Shown piece by piece: positions 47,643 through 56,166 of a stretch of 64,000 bases of DNA. The DNA comes from Sphingomonas lacusdianchii (GTDB lineage: Bacteria; Pseudomonadota; Alphaproteobacteria; Sphingomonadales; Sphingomonadaceae): contig NZ_JAKRET010000004.1 of assembly GCF_022664395.1 (NCBI RefSeq), positions 124,001-188,000 on the forward strand. The letters are read 5' to 3'. The translations under genes were made by a program, and so were the position numbers. How positions within the stretch are numbered: the stretch's first letter is position 1; each line of letters begins with the position of its first letter. The notes under the pieces were generated by a model. That model did not search any database. It was given only the letters and a program-made list of their open reading frames with translations, and was not told where the DNA came from.

Positions 47643-49304
47643 ATGGCGGGAGCAACGATGGCCGGGGCAAGCCCCAAGGGCCAGAACGAGAAACTGGTGA
47701 TCGCCGCGTCGTCGCTGGGCACCGTGTTCGAATGGTATGATTTCTACCTGTACGGGCTGCTGGCGACCTATATTTCCAAGCAGTTCTTTTCGGGCGTGAA
47801 CGAAACGACGGGGTTCATTCTCGCGCTCGGCGCGTTCGCCGCCGGCTTTGCGGTGCGGCCGTTCGGGGCGCTGGTGTTCGGGCGGATCGGCGATCTGGTC
47901 GGGCGCAAGAATACGTTTCTGGTGACGATGGGGATCATGGGCCTGTCGACCTTCGCGGTCGGCCTGCTCCCCTCCTATGCCAGTATCGGCGTCGCGGCGC
48001 CGGTGATCCTCGTCGCGCTGCGCATCCTCCAGGGGCTGGCGCTGGGCGGCGAATATGGCGGTGCGGCGACCTATGTCGCCGAACATGCGCCCGACGGAAA
48101 GCGCGGGCTGTACACCAGCTTCATCCAGACGACGGCGACCATGGGGCTGTTCGCGGCGCTGCTGGTCGTGATCGGGTTCCGCACGTTGCTGGGCGAGGAG
48201 ACGTTCGGCGGCTTCGGGTGGCGGTTGCCGTTCCTCGTGTCGATCCTGCTGCTGGGCGTGTCGATGTGGATCCGGCTGCAATTGTCGGAAAGCCCGGTGT
48301 TCCTGAAGATGAAGGAAGAGGGCAAGACGTCGAAGGCGCCGCTGACCGAGGCGTTCCTGCGCTGGCCGAACCTGAAGGTCGTGCTGATCGCGCTGTTCGG
48401 TGCCGCCATGGGCCAGGCGGTGGTGTGGTATACCGGGCAGTTCTACGTCCTGTTCTTCCTCGAGAAGATGATGAAGGTCGACGGGGCGACGGTGAACGTG
48501 CTGCTGGCGGTCTCGCTGGCGCTGGGGACGCCGTTCTTCGTGTTCTTCGGCTGGCTGTCGGACAAGATCGGGCGGAAATGGATCATCATGGCCGGCTGTG
48601 CGCTGGCCGCGATCACCTATTTCCCGCTGTTCGGGGCGCTGACCAACGCCGCCAACCCGGCACTGGCGGCGGCGCAGGTGGCATCGCCGGTACGGGTGAG
48701 CGCGCATGACGAGGACTGCTCGGTCCAGTTCGATCCGATCGGGCGCAACAAGTTCGATGCGAAAAGCTGCGACATCGCCAAATCCTATCTGGCGAAGAAC
48801 GGCATCAGCTACACCAATGTCGAGGCGCCGGCGGGCACCATCGCCAGCGTGGCAGTCGGCAACCGGATGCTGGTGGCGCCCGATCCGGCACAGGTGACCG
48901 GGCCGGCGCGGGCGGCGGCGATCACCGCCTATCAGGGCGAACTGGCGGCGGCGCTGGCGGAGGCCGGCTATCCCGCCAAGGCCGATCCGGCGGCAATCAA
49001 CAAGCCGCTGGTCGTGCTGATCCTGTGGTTCATGGTGATATTGGTGACCATGGTCTATGGCCCGATCGCGGCGCTGCTCGTCGAACTGTTCCCCAGCCGC
49101 ATTCGCTATACGTCGATGTCGCTGCCCTATCATATCGGCAATGGCTGGTTCGGCGGGTTCCTGCCGACCACGGCGTTCGCGATGGTCGCGGCGACCGGGG
49201 ATATCTATTACGGGCTGTGGTATCCGGTGGTGCTGGCGGTGGTGACGCTGGTGCTGGGCGTGCTGTTCCTGCCGGAGACGTTCCGGCGGAATATCCGGGA
49301 TTGA
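47643..49304 (+). CDS. MHS-family MFS transporter with large periplasmic insertion
   Basis: This 553-residue 12-helix transporter belongs to the metabolite:H+ symporter family (ProP/ShiA/KgtP-like). The N-terminal FEWYDFYLYG and GRIGDLVGRKNTFLVTM blocks and GLALGGEYGGAATYVAEHAP are typical. Between helices 9 and 10 it carries an insertion of about 110 residues (about 345-454) with two cysteines (in DEDCSVQF and AKSCDIAK), placed on the periplasmic side. Ordinary members are about 430 residues. GAGG precedes ATG 47643. Divergent promoter sharing with acs suggests import of acetate or a related organic acid, which is inferred. Confidence 0.88.
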   Translation: MAGATMAGASPKGQNEKLVIAASSLGTVFEWYDFYLYGLLATYISKQFFSGVNETTGFILALGAFAAGFAVRPFGALVFGRIGDLVGRKNTFLVTMGIMGLSTFAVGLLPSYASIGVAAPVILVALRILQGLALGGEYGGAATYVAEHAPDGKRGLYTSFIQTTATMGLFAALLVVIGFRTLLGEETFGGFGWRLPFLVSILLLGVSMWIRLQLSESPVFLKMKEEGKTSKAPLTEAFLRWPNLKVVLIALFGAAMGQAVVWYTGQFYVLFFLEKMMKVDGATVNVLLAVSLALGTPFFVFFGWLSDKIGRKWIIMAGCALAAITYFPLFGALTNAANPALAAAQVASPVRVSAHDEDCSVQFDPIGRNKFDAKSCDIAKSYLAKNGISYTNVEAPAGTIASVAVGNRMLVAPDPAQVTGPARAAAITAYQGELAAALAEAGYPAKADPAAINKPLVVLILWFMVILVTMVYGPIAALLVELFPSRIRYTSMSLPYHIGNGWFGGFLPTTAFAMVAATGDIYYGLWYPVVLAVVTLVLGVLFLPETFRRNIRD

Positions 49305-49352
49305 TCGTTGCAGCGGCGATGGGCAACGATCCCGCCTGCCCAAGATCATGCC

Positions 49353-49442
49353 GTACCCCGGCGGAGGCCGGGGTCCAGTTGGGAAGGTTCGTCCGTCCGT
49401 TCGGAGCGTTCCCCAACTGGGCCCCGGCCTCCGCCGGGGTAC
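49353..49442. repeat. Very long hairpin downstream of the transporter
   Basis: The 31-base arm 49353-49383 (gtaccccggcggaggccggg then gtccagttggg) is the reverse complement of 49412-49442 with one mismatch, over a 28-base loop. It is the cleanest copy of the REP-like family also seen at 45337-45426. It lies between convergent transcripts (the MFS gene and the YbdD/CstA pair) and may end both. Confidence 0.75.
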
Positions 49443-49499
49443 CGCTTTAGCAGTAGGTTCTGATAACGGTCTGACGCGTTTGCGTCTGAGGCCAGCCCT

Positions 49500-49688
49500 T
49501 CAGCAACAGCGCGGCGGGGCGCCGGGCCCGGTGCCGTAGCGGCGGTCCACGCGGTCGCGGTGGAACTCCTTCAGGGTCATGACCGGCTCGCCGGGATGGT
49601 GGGCGGCGCGGTGCGCGACGTAGCGGTCGTAATCGGGGACGCCGACCATCAGCCGCGCCCCCTCGGCCAGCTTATGCAGGAAGCGCAT
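49500..49688 (-). CDS. YbdD/YjiX-family small protein, CstA partner
   Basis: This 62-residue cytoplasmic protein has the family signature MVGVPDYDRYVAHR, HPGEPVMTLKEFHRDR and a C-terminal RCC. Members are almost always encoded next to CstA-type peptide/pyruvate carriers and, for the related BtsT, are needed for transport. Here its ATG at 49688 lies inside the last codons of cstA (stop at 49672), so it is coupled. A longer frame from 49901 is only shadow sequence within cstA. Confidence 0.88.
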   Translation of the reverse strand: MRFLHKLAEGARLMVGVPDYDRYVAHRAAHHPGEPVMTLKEFHRDRVDRRYGTGPGAPPRCC

Positions 49689-51762
49689 CGCCGACCTCCT
49701 GCGTCGTGGGCTGGGTAGCAGCCTTCGCCTTGCGGATCGCGCCGATGCCGTAGAGCAGGATCGACAGCACGACGACGATGAACAGCACGCACAAGGCCGC
49801 GTCGATGCGATCGTTGAGGATGATCCGCTGCATCTCCGCCGCCGATTTGGCGGGGGCGAGAATCTCGCCGCGGGCGAGGGCATCCGAGAACATCTGCGCA
49901 TGGGCGAGGAAGCCGATCTTCGGATTGGGGTCGAACAGCTTCTGCCAGCCCGCCGTCAAGGTGCAGATCAGCAGCCATGCGGTCGGGACCATCGTCACCC
50001 ATGCATAACGGTCGCGCTTCATCTTGAAGAGCAGCACCGTCGACAGGATCAGCGCGATGGCGGCGAGCATCTGGTTCGAAATGCCGAACAGCGGCCACAG
50101 CGTGTTGATGCCGCCCAGCGGATCGGTGACGCCGCTGTAGAGGAAATAGCCCCATAGCCCGACCGCCAGCGCGGTGCCGACCAGATTGGGGCCGAGCTTC
50201 TGCGTTTCCTTCATCGCCGGCACGAAGCTGCCGAGCAGGTCCTGGATCATGAAGCGGGCGACGCGCGTGCCGGCATCGACCGTGGTCAGGATGAACAGCG
50301 CCTCGAACAGAATCGCGAAGTGGTACCAGAAGGCCATCATCGCCTGCCCGCCGATCACCTTTGACAAGATGTGCGCCATGCCGACCGCCAGCGTCGGGGC
50401 ACCGCCCGCGCGCGACAGGATAGAGGATTCGCCGACGTCGCGCGCCAGTTGGTCGAGCATGTCGGGGGTGACGACGAAGCCCCAATTGGCGATGGCGCTG
50501 GCCGCCGACTGCGCCGTCGTGCCGATCAGCGCGGGCGGCGCGTTCATCGCGAAATAGACGGCGGGGTCGAGCACGCAGGCGGCGATCAGCGCCATGATCG
50601 CGACGAAGCTTTCGGTCAGCATCGCGCCATAGCCGATGAAGCGCAGGTCCGCCTCGCTCGCCACCATCTTGGGGGTGGTGCCGCTGGCGATCAGCGCATG
50701 GAAGCCCGACACCGCGCCACAGGCGATGGTGATGAACAGGAACGGGAACAGCTTGCCCGAAAAGGCCGGGCCGGTGCCGTCGATGAAATGGGTGACGGCG
50801 GGCATCTGCAGATCGGGGCGGACATAGAGGATGCCGAGTGCCAAGCCGGCGATCACCCCGATCTTGAGGAAGGTCGACAGATAGTCGCGCGGGGCGAGCA
50901 GCAGCCAGACCGGCGCGACCGAGGCGACGAAGCCGTACGCCATCAGGATGAGGGCCAGCGCCGGCCCCGAATAGGTGAACAGCGGGGCGAGGGTCGGCGA
51001 ATGCGCCACCGGCTCGCCCCCGACGATCGCGGCCATCAGCAGGACGAAGCCGATCACCGACATTTCGGCGATCTTGCCGGGGCGCAGGAAGCGGCCATAG
51101 AGACCCATCAGCACCGCGATCGGGATGGTCGCGAAGACGGTGAAGGTGCCCCAGGGGCTGCCGGTCAGCGCCTTGACCACCACCAGCGCGAGGACCGCGA
51201 GCAGGATGATCATGATCATCAGCACGCCGACCAGCGCGATCGTGCCGGGGATCAGCCCCATTTCGCTGCGGATCATGTCGCCCAGCGACCGGGCGTCGCG
51301 GCGGGTGGAGAAATAGAGGATCAGGAAATCCTGCACGGCGCCGGCGAACACGACGCCGGCGAGCAGCCATAGCGTACCGGGCAGATAGCCCATCTGCGCC
51401 GCGAGCACCGGCCCGACCAGCGGCCCGGCGCCGGCGATGGCGGCGAAATGGTGGCCGAACAGCACGCCCTTATGGGTGGGCACGTAATCCAGCCCGTCGT
51501 CGCGCCGCACCGCCGGGGTGGGGCGGGAAGGATCGACGCGCAGCACGCGGCTGGCGATGAACAGGCCGTAGAAGCGATAGGCGATGGCGTAGACGCACAG
51601 TGCCGCGACGACGATCCACAGCGCGTTGACCGGCTCGCCCCGCATCAGCGCGATCCAGCCAAGCGCCACCGCGCCGACGATCGCGACCACCGCCCATGTG
51701 ATCCATTCGCGCACGGTGGTCGGTGCGATCGGTGCGATCGGTGTGGTTGCTGCTGTCGCCAT
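49672..51762 (-). CDS. cstA: CstA-family carbon starvation protein (peptide/pyruvate carrier)
   Basis: This 696-residue integral membrane protein with about 16-18 helices belongs to the CstA family, which includes E. coli CstA and the pyruvate:H+ symporter BtsT. Hallmarks are GLDYVPTHKGVLFGHHFAAIAGAGPLVGP (about 88-116, part of the conserved core) and the later ALIASGTTPKMV. It is followed by the overlapping ybdD-like gene. It is encoded one gene away from acs and the CrbSR-like pair, which fits uptake of small carbon sources under carbon limitation. Which substrate it carries cannot be told from sequence. Confidence 0.94.
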   Translation of the reverse strand: MATAATTPIAPIAPTTVREWITWAVVAIVGAVALGWIALMRGEPVNALWIVVAALCVYAIAYRFYGLFIASRVLRVDPSRPTPAVRRDDGLDYVPTHKGVLFGHHFAAIAGAGPLVGPVLAAQMGYLPGTLWLLAGVVFAGAVQDFLILYFSTRRDARSLGDMIRSEMGLIPGTIALVGVLMIMIILLAVLALVVVKALTGSPWGTFTVFATIPIAVLMGLYGRFLRPGKIAEMSVIGFVLLMAAIVGGEPVAHSPTLAPLFTYSGPALALILMAYGFVASVAPVWLLLAPRDYLSTFLKIGVIAGLALGILYVRPDLQMPAVTHFIDGTGPAFSGKLFPFLFITIACGAVSGFHALIASGTTPKMVASEADLRFIGYGAMLTESFVAIMALIAACVLDPAVYFAMNAPPALIGTTAQSAASAIANWGFVVTPDMLDQLARDVGESSILSRAGGAPTLAVGMAHILSKVIGGQAMMAFWYHFAILFEALFILTTVDAGTRVARFMIQDLLGSFVPAMKETQKLGPNLVGTALAVGLWGYFLYSGVTDPLGGINTLWPLFGISNQMLAAIALILSTVLLFKMKRDRYAWVTMVPTAWLLICTLTAGWQKLFDPNPKIGFLAHAQMFSDALARGEILAPAKSAAEMQRIILNDRIDAALCVLFIVVVLSILLYGIGAIRKAKAATQPTTQEVGDALPA

Positions 51763-51870
51763 GCGCCTCTCCCGGTTTGGGATAATATTGGCGCAAGGGG
51801 GCGGAGGATGCCATGGGTTTCGTTATCGCTCCCTTCCCGTTTGCTTCGAGCGCAGGTTCGAGCATGTCGA

Positions 51871-52010
51871 GAACCGAAGTCGAGAAGGGGTTGCTCCAAG
51901 CAGGCCGTTCTCGACGAGGGTTCGGTCAAATTGTCCCCCGGACAATCCTGAACCATGCGGGGCATGGTTCACCGAACCCTCTTCTCGACTTCGCTCGAAG
52001 CTGCTCGAAC
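51871..52010. repeat. Nested palindromic REP-like element upstream of the phosphatase
   Basis: The 286-base gap between cstA and the phosphatase holds a nested fold. GAGGGTTCGGT (51917-51927) pairs with ACCGAACCCTC (51971-51981). Inside it, TGAACCATGC-GGG-GCATGGTTCA (51949-51971) and TTGTC-CCCCG-GACAA (51931-51945) form hairpins. Outer cgaagtcgagaag near 51876 mirrors cttctcgacttcg near 51982-51994. This looks like a mobile REP/BIME unit. The promoters of both flanking genes must also be here. Confidence 0.7.
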
Positions 52011-52048
52011 CGAACGGTTGAGGCAAAGAGGGACCAACGGAGTTAGCG

Positions 52049-52513
52049 ATGAAGCCCAACCGATCCTTCCTGCTCGTCTGTCTCGGCAATATCTGCCGTT
52101 CGCCGCTGGCGGAGGCGGCGCTGCGCGATGCGGCGGCGCAGGCGGGGGTGGACATCGCCGTCGATTCGGCCGGGACCGGGGCATGGCATGTCGGCAACCC
52201 GCCCGATCCCCGGTCGCAGGCGGTGGCGCTGGCGCACGGCATCGACATAGCGGGCTATCGCGCGCGGCAGGTCGAAGCGGCGGATTACCGGCGGTTCACC
52301 GATATCCTCGCGCTCGATCGCGACAATCTGGCGGAACTGCGACGACGCGCGCCGAAGGATTCGACCGCGCGGATCGGGTTATTGATGGACGCGGTGCCGG
52401 GGCGTGGAGGGCAGGCGGTGGCCGATCCCTATTATGGCGATGCGGCCGGGTTCGCCGTGACGTGGGCGGATGTGTCGGCGGCGGCGGAGGCGATCGTGGC
52501 GGAGTTGCGCTGA
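52049..52513 (+). CDS. Low-molecular-weight protein-tyrosine phosphatase
   Basis: This 154-residue cytoplasmic phosphatase removes phosphate from phosphotyrosine. The P-loop VCLGNICRSPLAEA carries nucleophile Cys11 and Arg17 (CX5R), and the general acid is Asp126 in VADPYYGD. Length and fold are standard. Related enzymes reverse tyrosine phosphorylation in exopolysaccharide export or stress pathways, but no polysaccharide genes are in the window. It stands alone. Confidence 0.93.
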   Translation: MKPNRSFLLVCLGNICRSPLAEAALRDAAAQAGVDIAVDSAGTGAWHVGNPPDPRSQAVALAHGIDIAGYRARQVEAADYRRFTDILALDRDNLAELRRRAPKDSTARIGLLMDAVPGRGGQAVADPYYGDAAGFAVTWADVSAAAEAIVAELR

Positions 52514-52667
52514 ATCGAGGCGGGACCGCTGGGAATGTCCGCTTCGCCGTATCCCCGGGCAGGCGGGGTCTATGGACGGACGCACCTGCATCGAACCGTG
52601 CGTCATCCCGGCGCGGGCTGGGATCTCCCGATAATGGCGCGCGCCTGTCGCCCCGTGGCCGTTATCG

Positions 52668-55600
52668 CTACCCCGCCGCCATCGCGGTCATCGTCACATA
52701 ATCCAGCTTCCCCGTGCCAAGCACCGGCAGCGCCGCGACCACGCGTACGTCGCGCGGCAGGGCGAGTTCGGCGACCCCGTTCGCCCGCCCCCATGCCGAC
52801 AATTCCCCCGCCATCGCCCCGGCCTGCGTCGTGAACAGCACCAACTGCTCGCCCTTCCGAGCATCGGGACGCGTCACCACCGCATGTTCGGCGCCCGGCC
52901 ACAGCTTGGCGGCATAGCCTTCGACCGCCGGCAGCGAGATCATCTCGCCACCGATCTTGGCGAAGCGCTTGGCCCGGCCCCGGATGGTGACGAAGCCGGC
53001 ATCGTCGATGGTGACGATATCGCCGGTGTCGTGCCAGCCGTCGACGGGCGGCTGCACCACGCCGGGCGCCTCGACCTTCAGATAGCCTGCCATCACGTTC
53101 GGCCCGCGGATCGCCAGCCGCGCGCCGTCGGCAATGCCGGGTACCGGCTCCAGCCGCGCCTCGATCCCCGGCAGCAGCCGCCCGACGCTGCCCGCGCGGA
53201 AGTGCATCGGCGTGTTGACCGCGATCACCGGTGCCGCCTCGGTCGCGCCATAGCCTTCGAGGATGCGCAGCCCGAACTTCTCGGCATAGACGCTGCGCGT
53301 TTCCGGGCGCACCCGCTCCGCACCGGCAAAGATGTAGCGCAGCGCATAAAAGTCATAGCCATGCGCCATTCGCGCATAGCCCGACAGGAAGGTATCGGTC
53401 CCGAACAGGATCGTCGCATTCGCGTCATAGGCGAGCGCCGGCACGATCCGGTAATGCAGCGGGCTGGGATACAGCACCGTCTTCACCCCCGACAGGATCG
53501 GCAGCAGCGTGCCGCCGGTCAGGCCGAAGCTGTGGAACACCGGCAGCGCGTTGAGCACCGTATCCGCGCGGTTGAAGTCGATCCGCGACGATAGCTGCAG
53601 GCAGTTGCCGAGCAGGTTGCGATGGGTCAGCACCACCCCCTTCGGCACGCCTTCCGACCCGCTGGTGAACAGGATCACGGCGGGCGCATCCGCCGATATG
53701 CGCAGCCGCCGGTGCAGCCGCCCCGCCATCCGTGACCGCACCAGCGCGACCAGCTTCGCCCCCGCGCCGATGGTCTGCCGCATATCCTCGAGGTAGCGGA
53801 TGGTGATCCCGTCGCCGACCAGCCCGGCGACGACATCGCCCAGCTTCGCCTGCTCGACGAACGCGCGCGCGGTCACGATCGTCCGCACCTCGGCTGCCAT
53901 GCACGCCGCCCGCATATTGGCGAGGCCCGCGGTATAGTTCAGCATCGCCGGCACCCGGCCGGTGGCCTGCAACGCGAAGAAGGTCGCGACCACGCCATTG
54001 ACGTTGGGCAGCAGCACGCCGACAGCCTCGCCCTGTACCGTCCCCTTCGCCAAGGGACGGGCAAGCGCCTGCGTCCCCGTCACCAGCCGGTCATAGGTCA
54101 GGGGTACGCGCTGCACATCCTCGACCACGCCCATGTTCGCGCCGTGCAGGTGCCGCGCATCGATCAGCGCATCGTACAGCGTCCGGTCGGTGTCCGACGT
54201 GGCGAAGATCATCTCGCTCATTACATCGTACAGCCGCCGCCCCGCGATCGCCCGCCGCTCGCGCGCACTCAACCCCTCGGGCAGGTCGAAGCGGCGCGGC
54301 GGCAGCACGGTCAGCTCGATCTTGGGGAACCAGTGCAGCCGCGCCTTGCCCTTCAGCCGGCTGAAGCGGGTATATTGCGCTCCGTCGATCCGCACCGGCA
54401 CGATCGGCGCATCGGCGCGGTCGGCGACCATGCCGGGACCGTCGAACACTTTCATCAGCGCGCCGGTGACCGTGATCCGCCCTTCGGGAAAGATCACCAG
54501 CGTCCGTCCTTCGCGTACCGCCTTGACCATCGCCTTGGCCGACATCGGATTGGTCGGATCGACCGGGAACGCGTCGAACAGCTTCAGGAGCGGCTGCATC
54601 CACCACGCCCGCGCAAAGCGGCTGTGGATCGCGAAGGTCGGCCGGCCCGGCAGGAATGCCGCCAGCAACAGCCCGTCGAGGAACGAGACATGGTTAACCA
54701 CCACCACCGCGCGTTCGCCGGGCAGCGGCATGTTCTCGGCACCATGCACCTTCACCCGGTAGGCGAGCCGCAGCGCGCCGCGCACCACCGACTTGAACAC
54801 CGTCTCGGGCAGCAGCCAGCAGGAGATCAGCGCGATCGACAGCGTCGCGAAGCCCAGTGCGCCGAAGATGCCGGGCACGCTGCTGCCGCCCGCCAGCATC
54901 GCCGTCACCACCGCGACCATCACCACCGTCACGATGGCGTTGATGATGTTGTTCGCTGCGATGATCTGCGAGCGCCTTTCCGGCGCGCTCCACGTCTGGA
55001 GAATGGCGTAGAGCGGCACCACGAACACCCCGCCCGACAGCGCGATGCCGGCAAGGTCGATCAGCAGATGCCAGCTTCCCGGCGTCGCCATGAACGCGGC
55101 GATATCCGCCCCCGGCGTCACGACCACGAACCGGTTCGCCGTGATCCATGCATCGATCAGGAACACCGCCAGCCCGATCGCCGCGATTGGTACATAGCGC
55201 GCCGAGACCTCGCCCTTGAGCAGCCGGTTGACCAGCAGCGATCCGACCGCGACGAACAGGCTGAACACCGCGAGGAACAGCGTCACCACCTCGGGCGCGG
55301 CGTTCAGCGTACCCGCGACCAGCGGCGCGAATTCCGACAGCACGACCGCGCCGACCGAAAAGAACCAGCTGATGCCGAGGATCGCCAGCCACACGCCGCG
55401 CCCGCCATGCGCCGCGCGCAGGATCGCAGCGGTGCTGCGAAACGGGTTCAGGTCGATCCGCATGTCGGGCGCGGCGGACGGCGCGGACGGCACCGCCAGC
55501 GCGGCGAGGAACCCCAGCACCGCCACGCCGAACGCGACCAGCCCCGCTTCCCAGGGCGGGATGATCCCGCCCAACAACTGACCCGTCAGGATCGCGACGA

Positions 55601-56063
55601 ACGTGCCGGCCTCGACTAGCCCGGTGCCGCCCATCAATTCCTCGCGGCGCAGATGCTGCGGCAAGATCGAATATTTGACCGGACCGAAGATTGTCGAATG
55701 CACCCCCATCAGGAACAGGCAGGTCAGCAACACCGGCACCGACTGGAACCAGAACCCCGCCACCGCCAGCGCCATGATCGCGATCTCGGCCGCCTTGACC
55801 GCGCGGATCAGCCACGCCTTGTTCCACGCATCCGCCATCTGCCCGGCGAGGCCGGAGAACAGGAAATAGGGCAGGATGAACAGGCCGGTCGACACCGTCG
55901 CCAGCGTCGCCGCCTGCGCCGGATCGGCGCGGTACAGCGTGAAATTGGCGAGGAACAGCAACGCGAACTTCAGCAGATTGTCGTTCATCGCGCCCAGAAA
56001 CTGGACGACGAACAACGGTGCATAGCGGCGCTTGGTCAGCAGCGAAAAATCGGGCGCGGACAT
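52668..56063 (-). CDS. Three-domain lysophospholipid transporter / acyltransferase / acyl-ACP synthetase (LplT-Aas-like)
   Basis: This 1131-residue inner-membrane protein fuses an LplT-like MFS transporter (about 1-410; FVVQFLGAMNDNLLKFALLFLANF), a PlsC acyltransferase (about 425-620; VNHVSFLDGLLL supplies the HX4D motif), and an AMP-forming acyl-ACP synthetase (about 640-1131; LFTSGSEGVPKGVVLTHRN and EGYGATEAAP). In E. coli these are separate LplT and Aas. Together they return lysophospholipids to the inner leaflet and re-acylate them. GGGGGA before ATG 56063 favours this start over ATG 56090. The middle and last domains look complete. Confidence 0.9.
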   Translation of the reverse strand: MSAPDFSLLTKRRYAPLFVVQFLGAMNDNLLKFALLFLANFTLYRADPAQAATLATVSTGLFILPYFLFSGLAGQMADAWNKAWLIRAVKAAEIAIMALAVAGFWFQSVPVLLTCLFLMGVHSTIFGPVKYSILPQHLRREELMGGTGLVEAGTFVAILTGQLLGGIIPPWEAGLVAFGVAVLGFLAALAVPSAPSAAPDMRIDLNPFRSTAAILRAAHGGRGVWLAILGISWFFSVGAVVLSEFAPLVAGTLNAAPEVVTLFLAVFSLFVAVGSLLVNRLLKGEVSARYVPIAAIGLAVFLIDAWITANRFVVVTPGADIAAFMATPGSWHLLIDLAGIALSGGVFVVPLYAILQTWSAPERRSQIIAANNIINAIVTVVMVAVVTAMLAGGSSVPGIFGALGFATLSIALISCWLLPETVFKSVVRGALRLAYRVKVHGAENMPLPGERAVVVVNHVSFLDGLLLAAFLPGRPTFAIHSRFARAWWMQPLLKLFDAFPVDPTNPMSAKAMVKAVREGRTLVIFPEGRITVTGALMKVFDGPGMVADRADAPIVPVRIDGAQYTRFSRLKGKARLHWFPKIELTVLPPRRFDLPEGLSARERRAIAGRRLYDVMSEMIFATSDTDRTLYDALIDARHLHGANMGVVEDVQRVPLTYDRLVTGTQALARPLAKGTVQGEAVGVLLPNVNGVVATFFALQATGRVPAMLNYTAGLANMRAACMAAEVRTIVTARAFVEQAKLGDVVAGLVGDGITIRYLEDMRQTIGAGAKLVALVRSRMAGRLHRRLRISADAPAVILFTSGSEGVPKGVVLTHRNLLGNCLQLSSRIDFNRADTVLNALPVFHSFGLTGGTLLPILSGVKTVLYPSPLHYRIVPALAYDANATILFGTDTFLSGYARMAHGYDFYALRYIFAGAERVRPETRSVYAEKFGLRILEGYGATEAAPVIAVNTPMHFRAGSVGRLLPGIEARLEPVPGIADGARLAIRGPNVMAGYLKVEAPGVVQPPVDGWHDTGDIVTIDDAGFVTIRGRAKRFAKIGGEMISLPAVEGYAAKLWPGAEHAVVTRPDARKGEQLVLFTTQAGAMAGELSAWGRANGVAELALPRDVRVVAALPVLGTGKLDYVTMTAMAAG

Positions 56064-56166
56064 CCATTCCCCCATCGGGATTGCCGACATGGGAACAGGC
56101 AGGTGCCAGCCCCCGAATCACGGCGACGAGGGTCAGACTAGCAGAAAAATAACAGTGTTCAATAAA

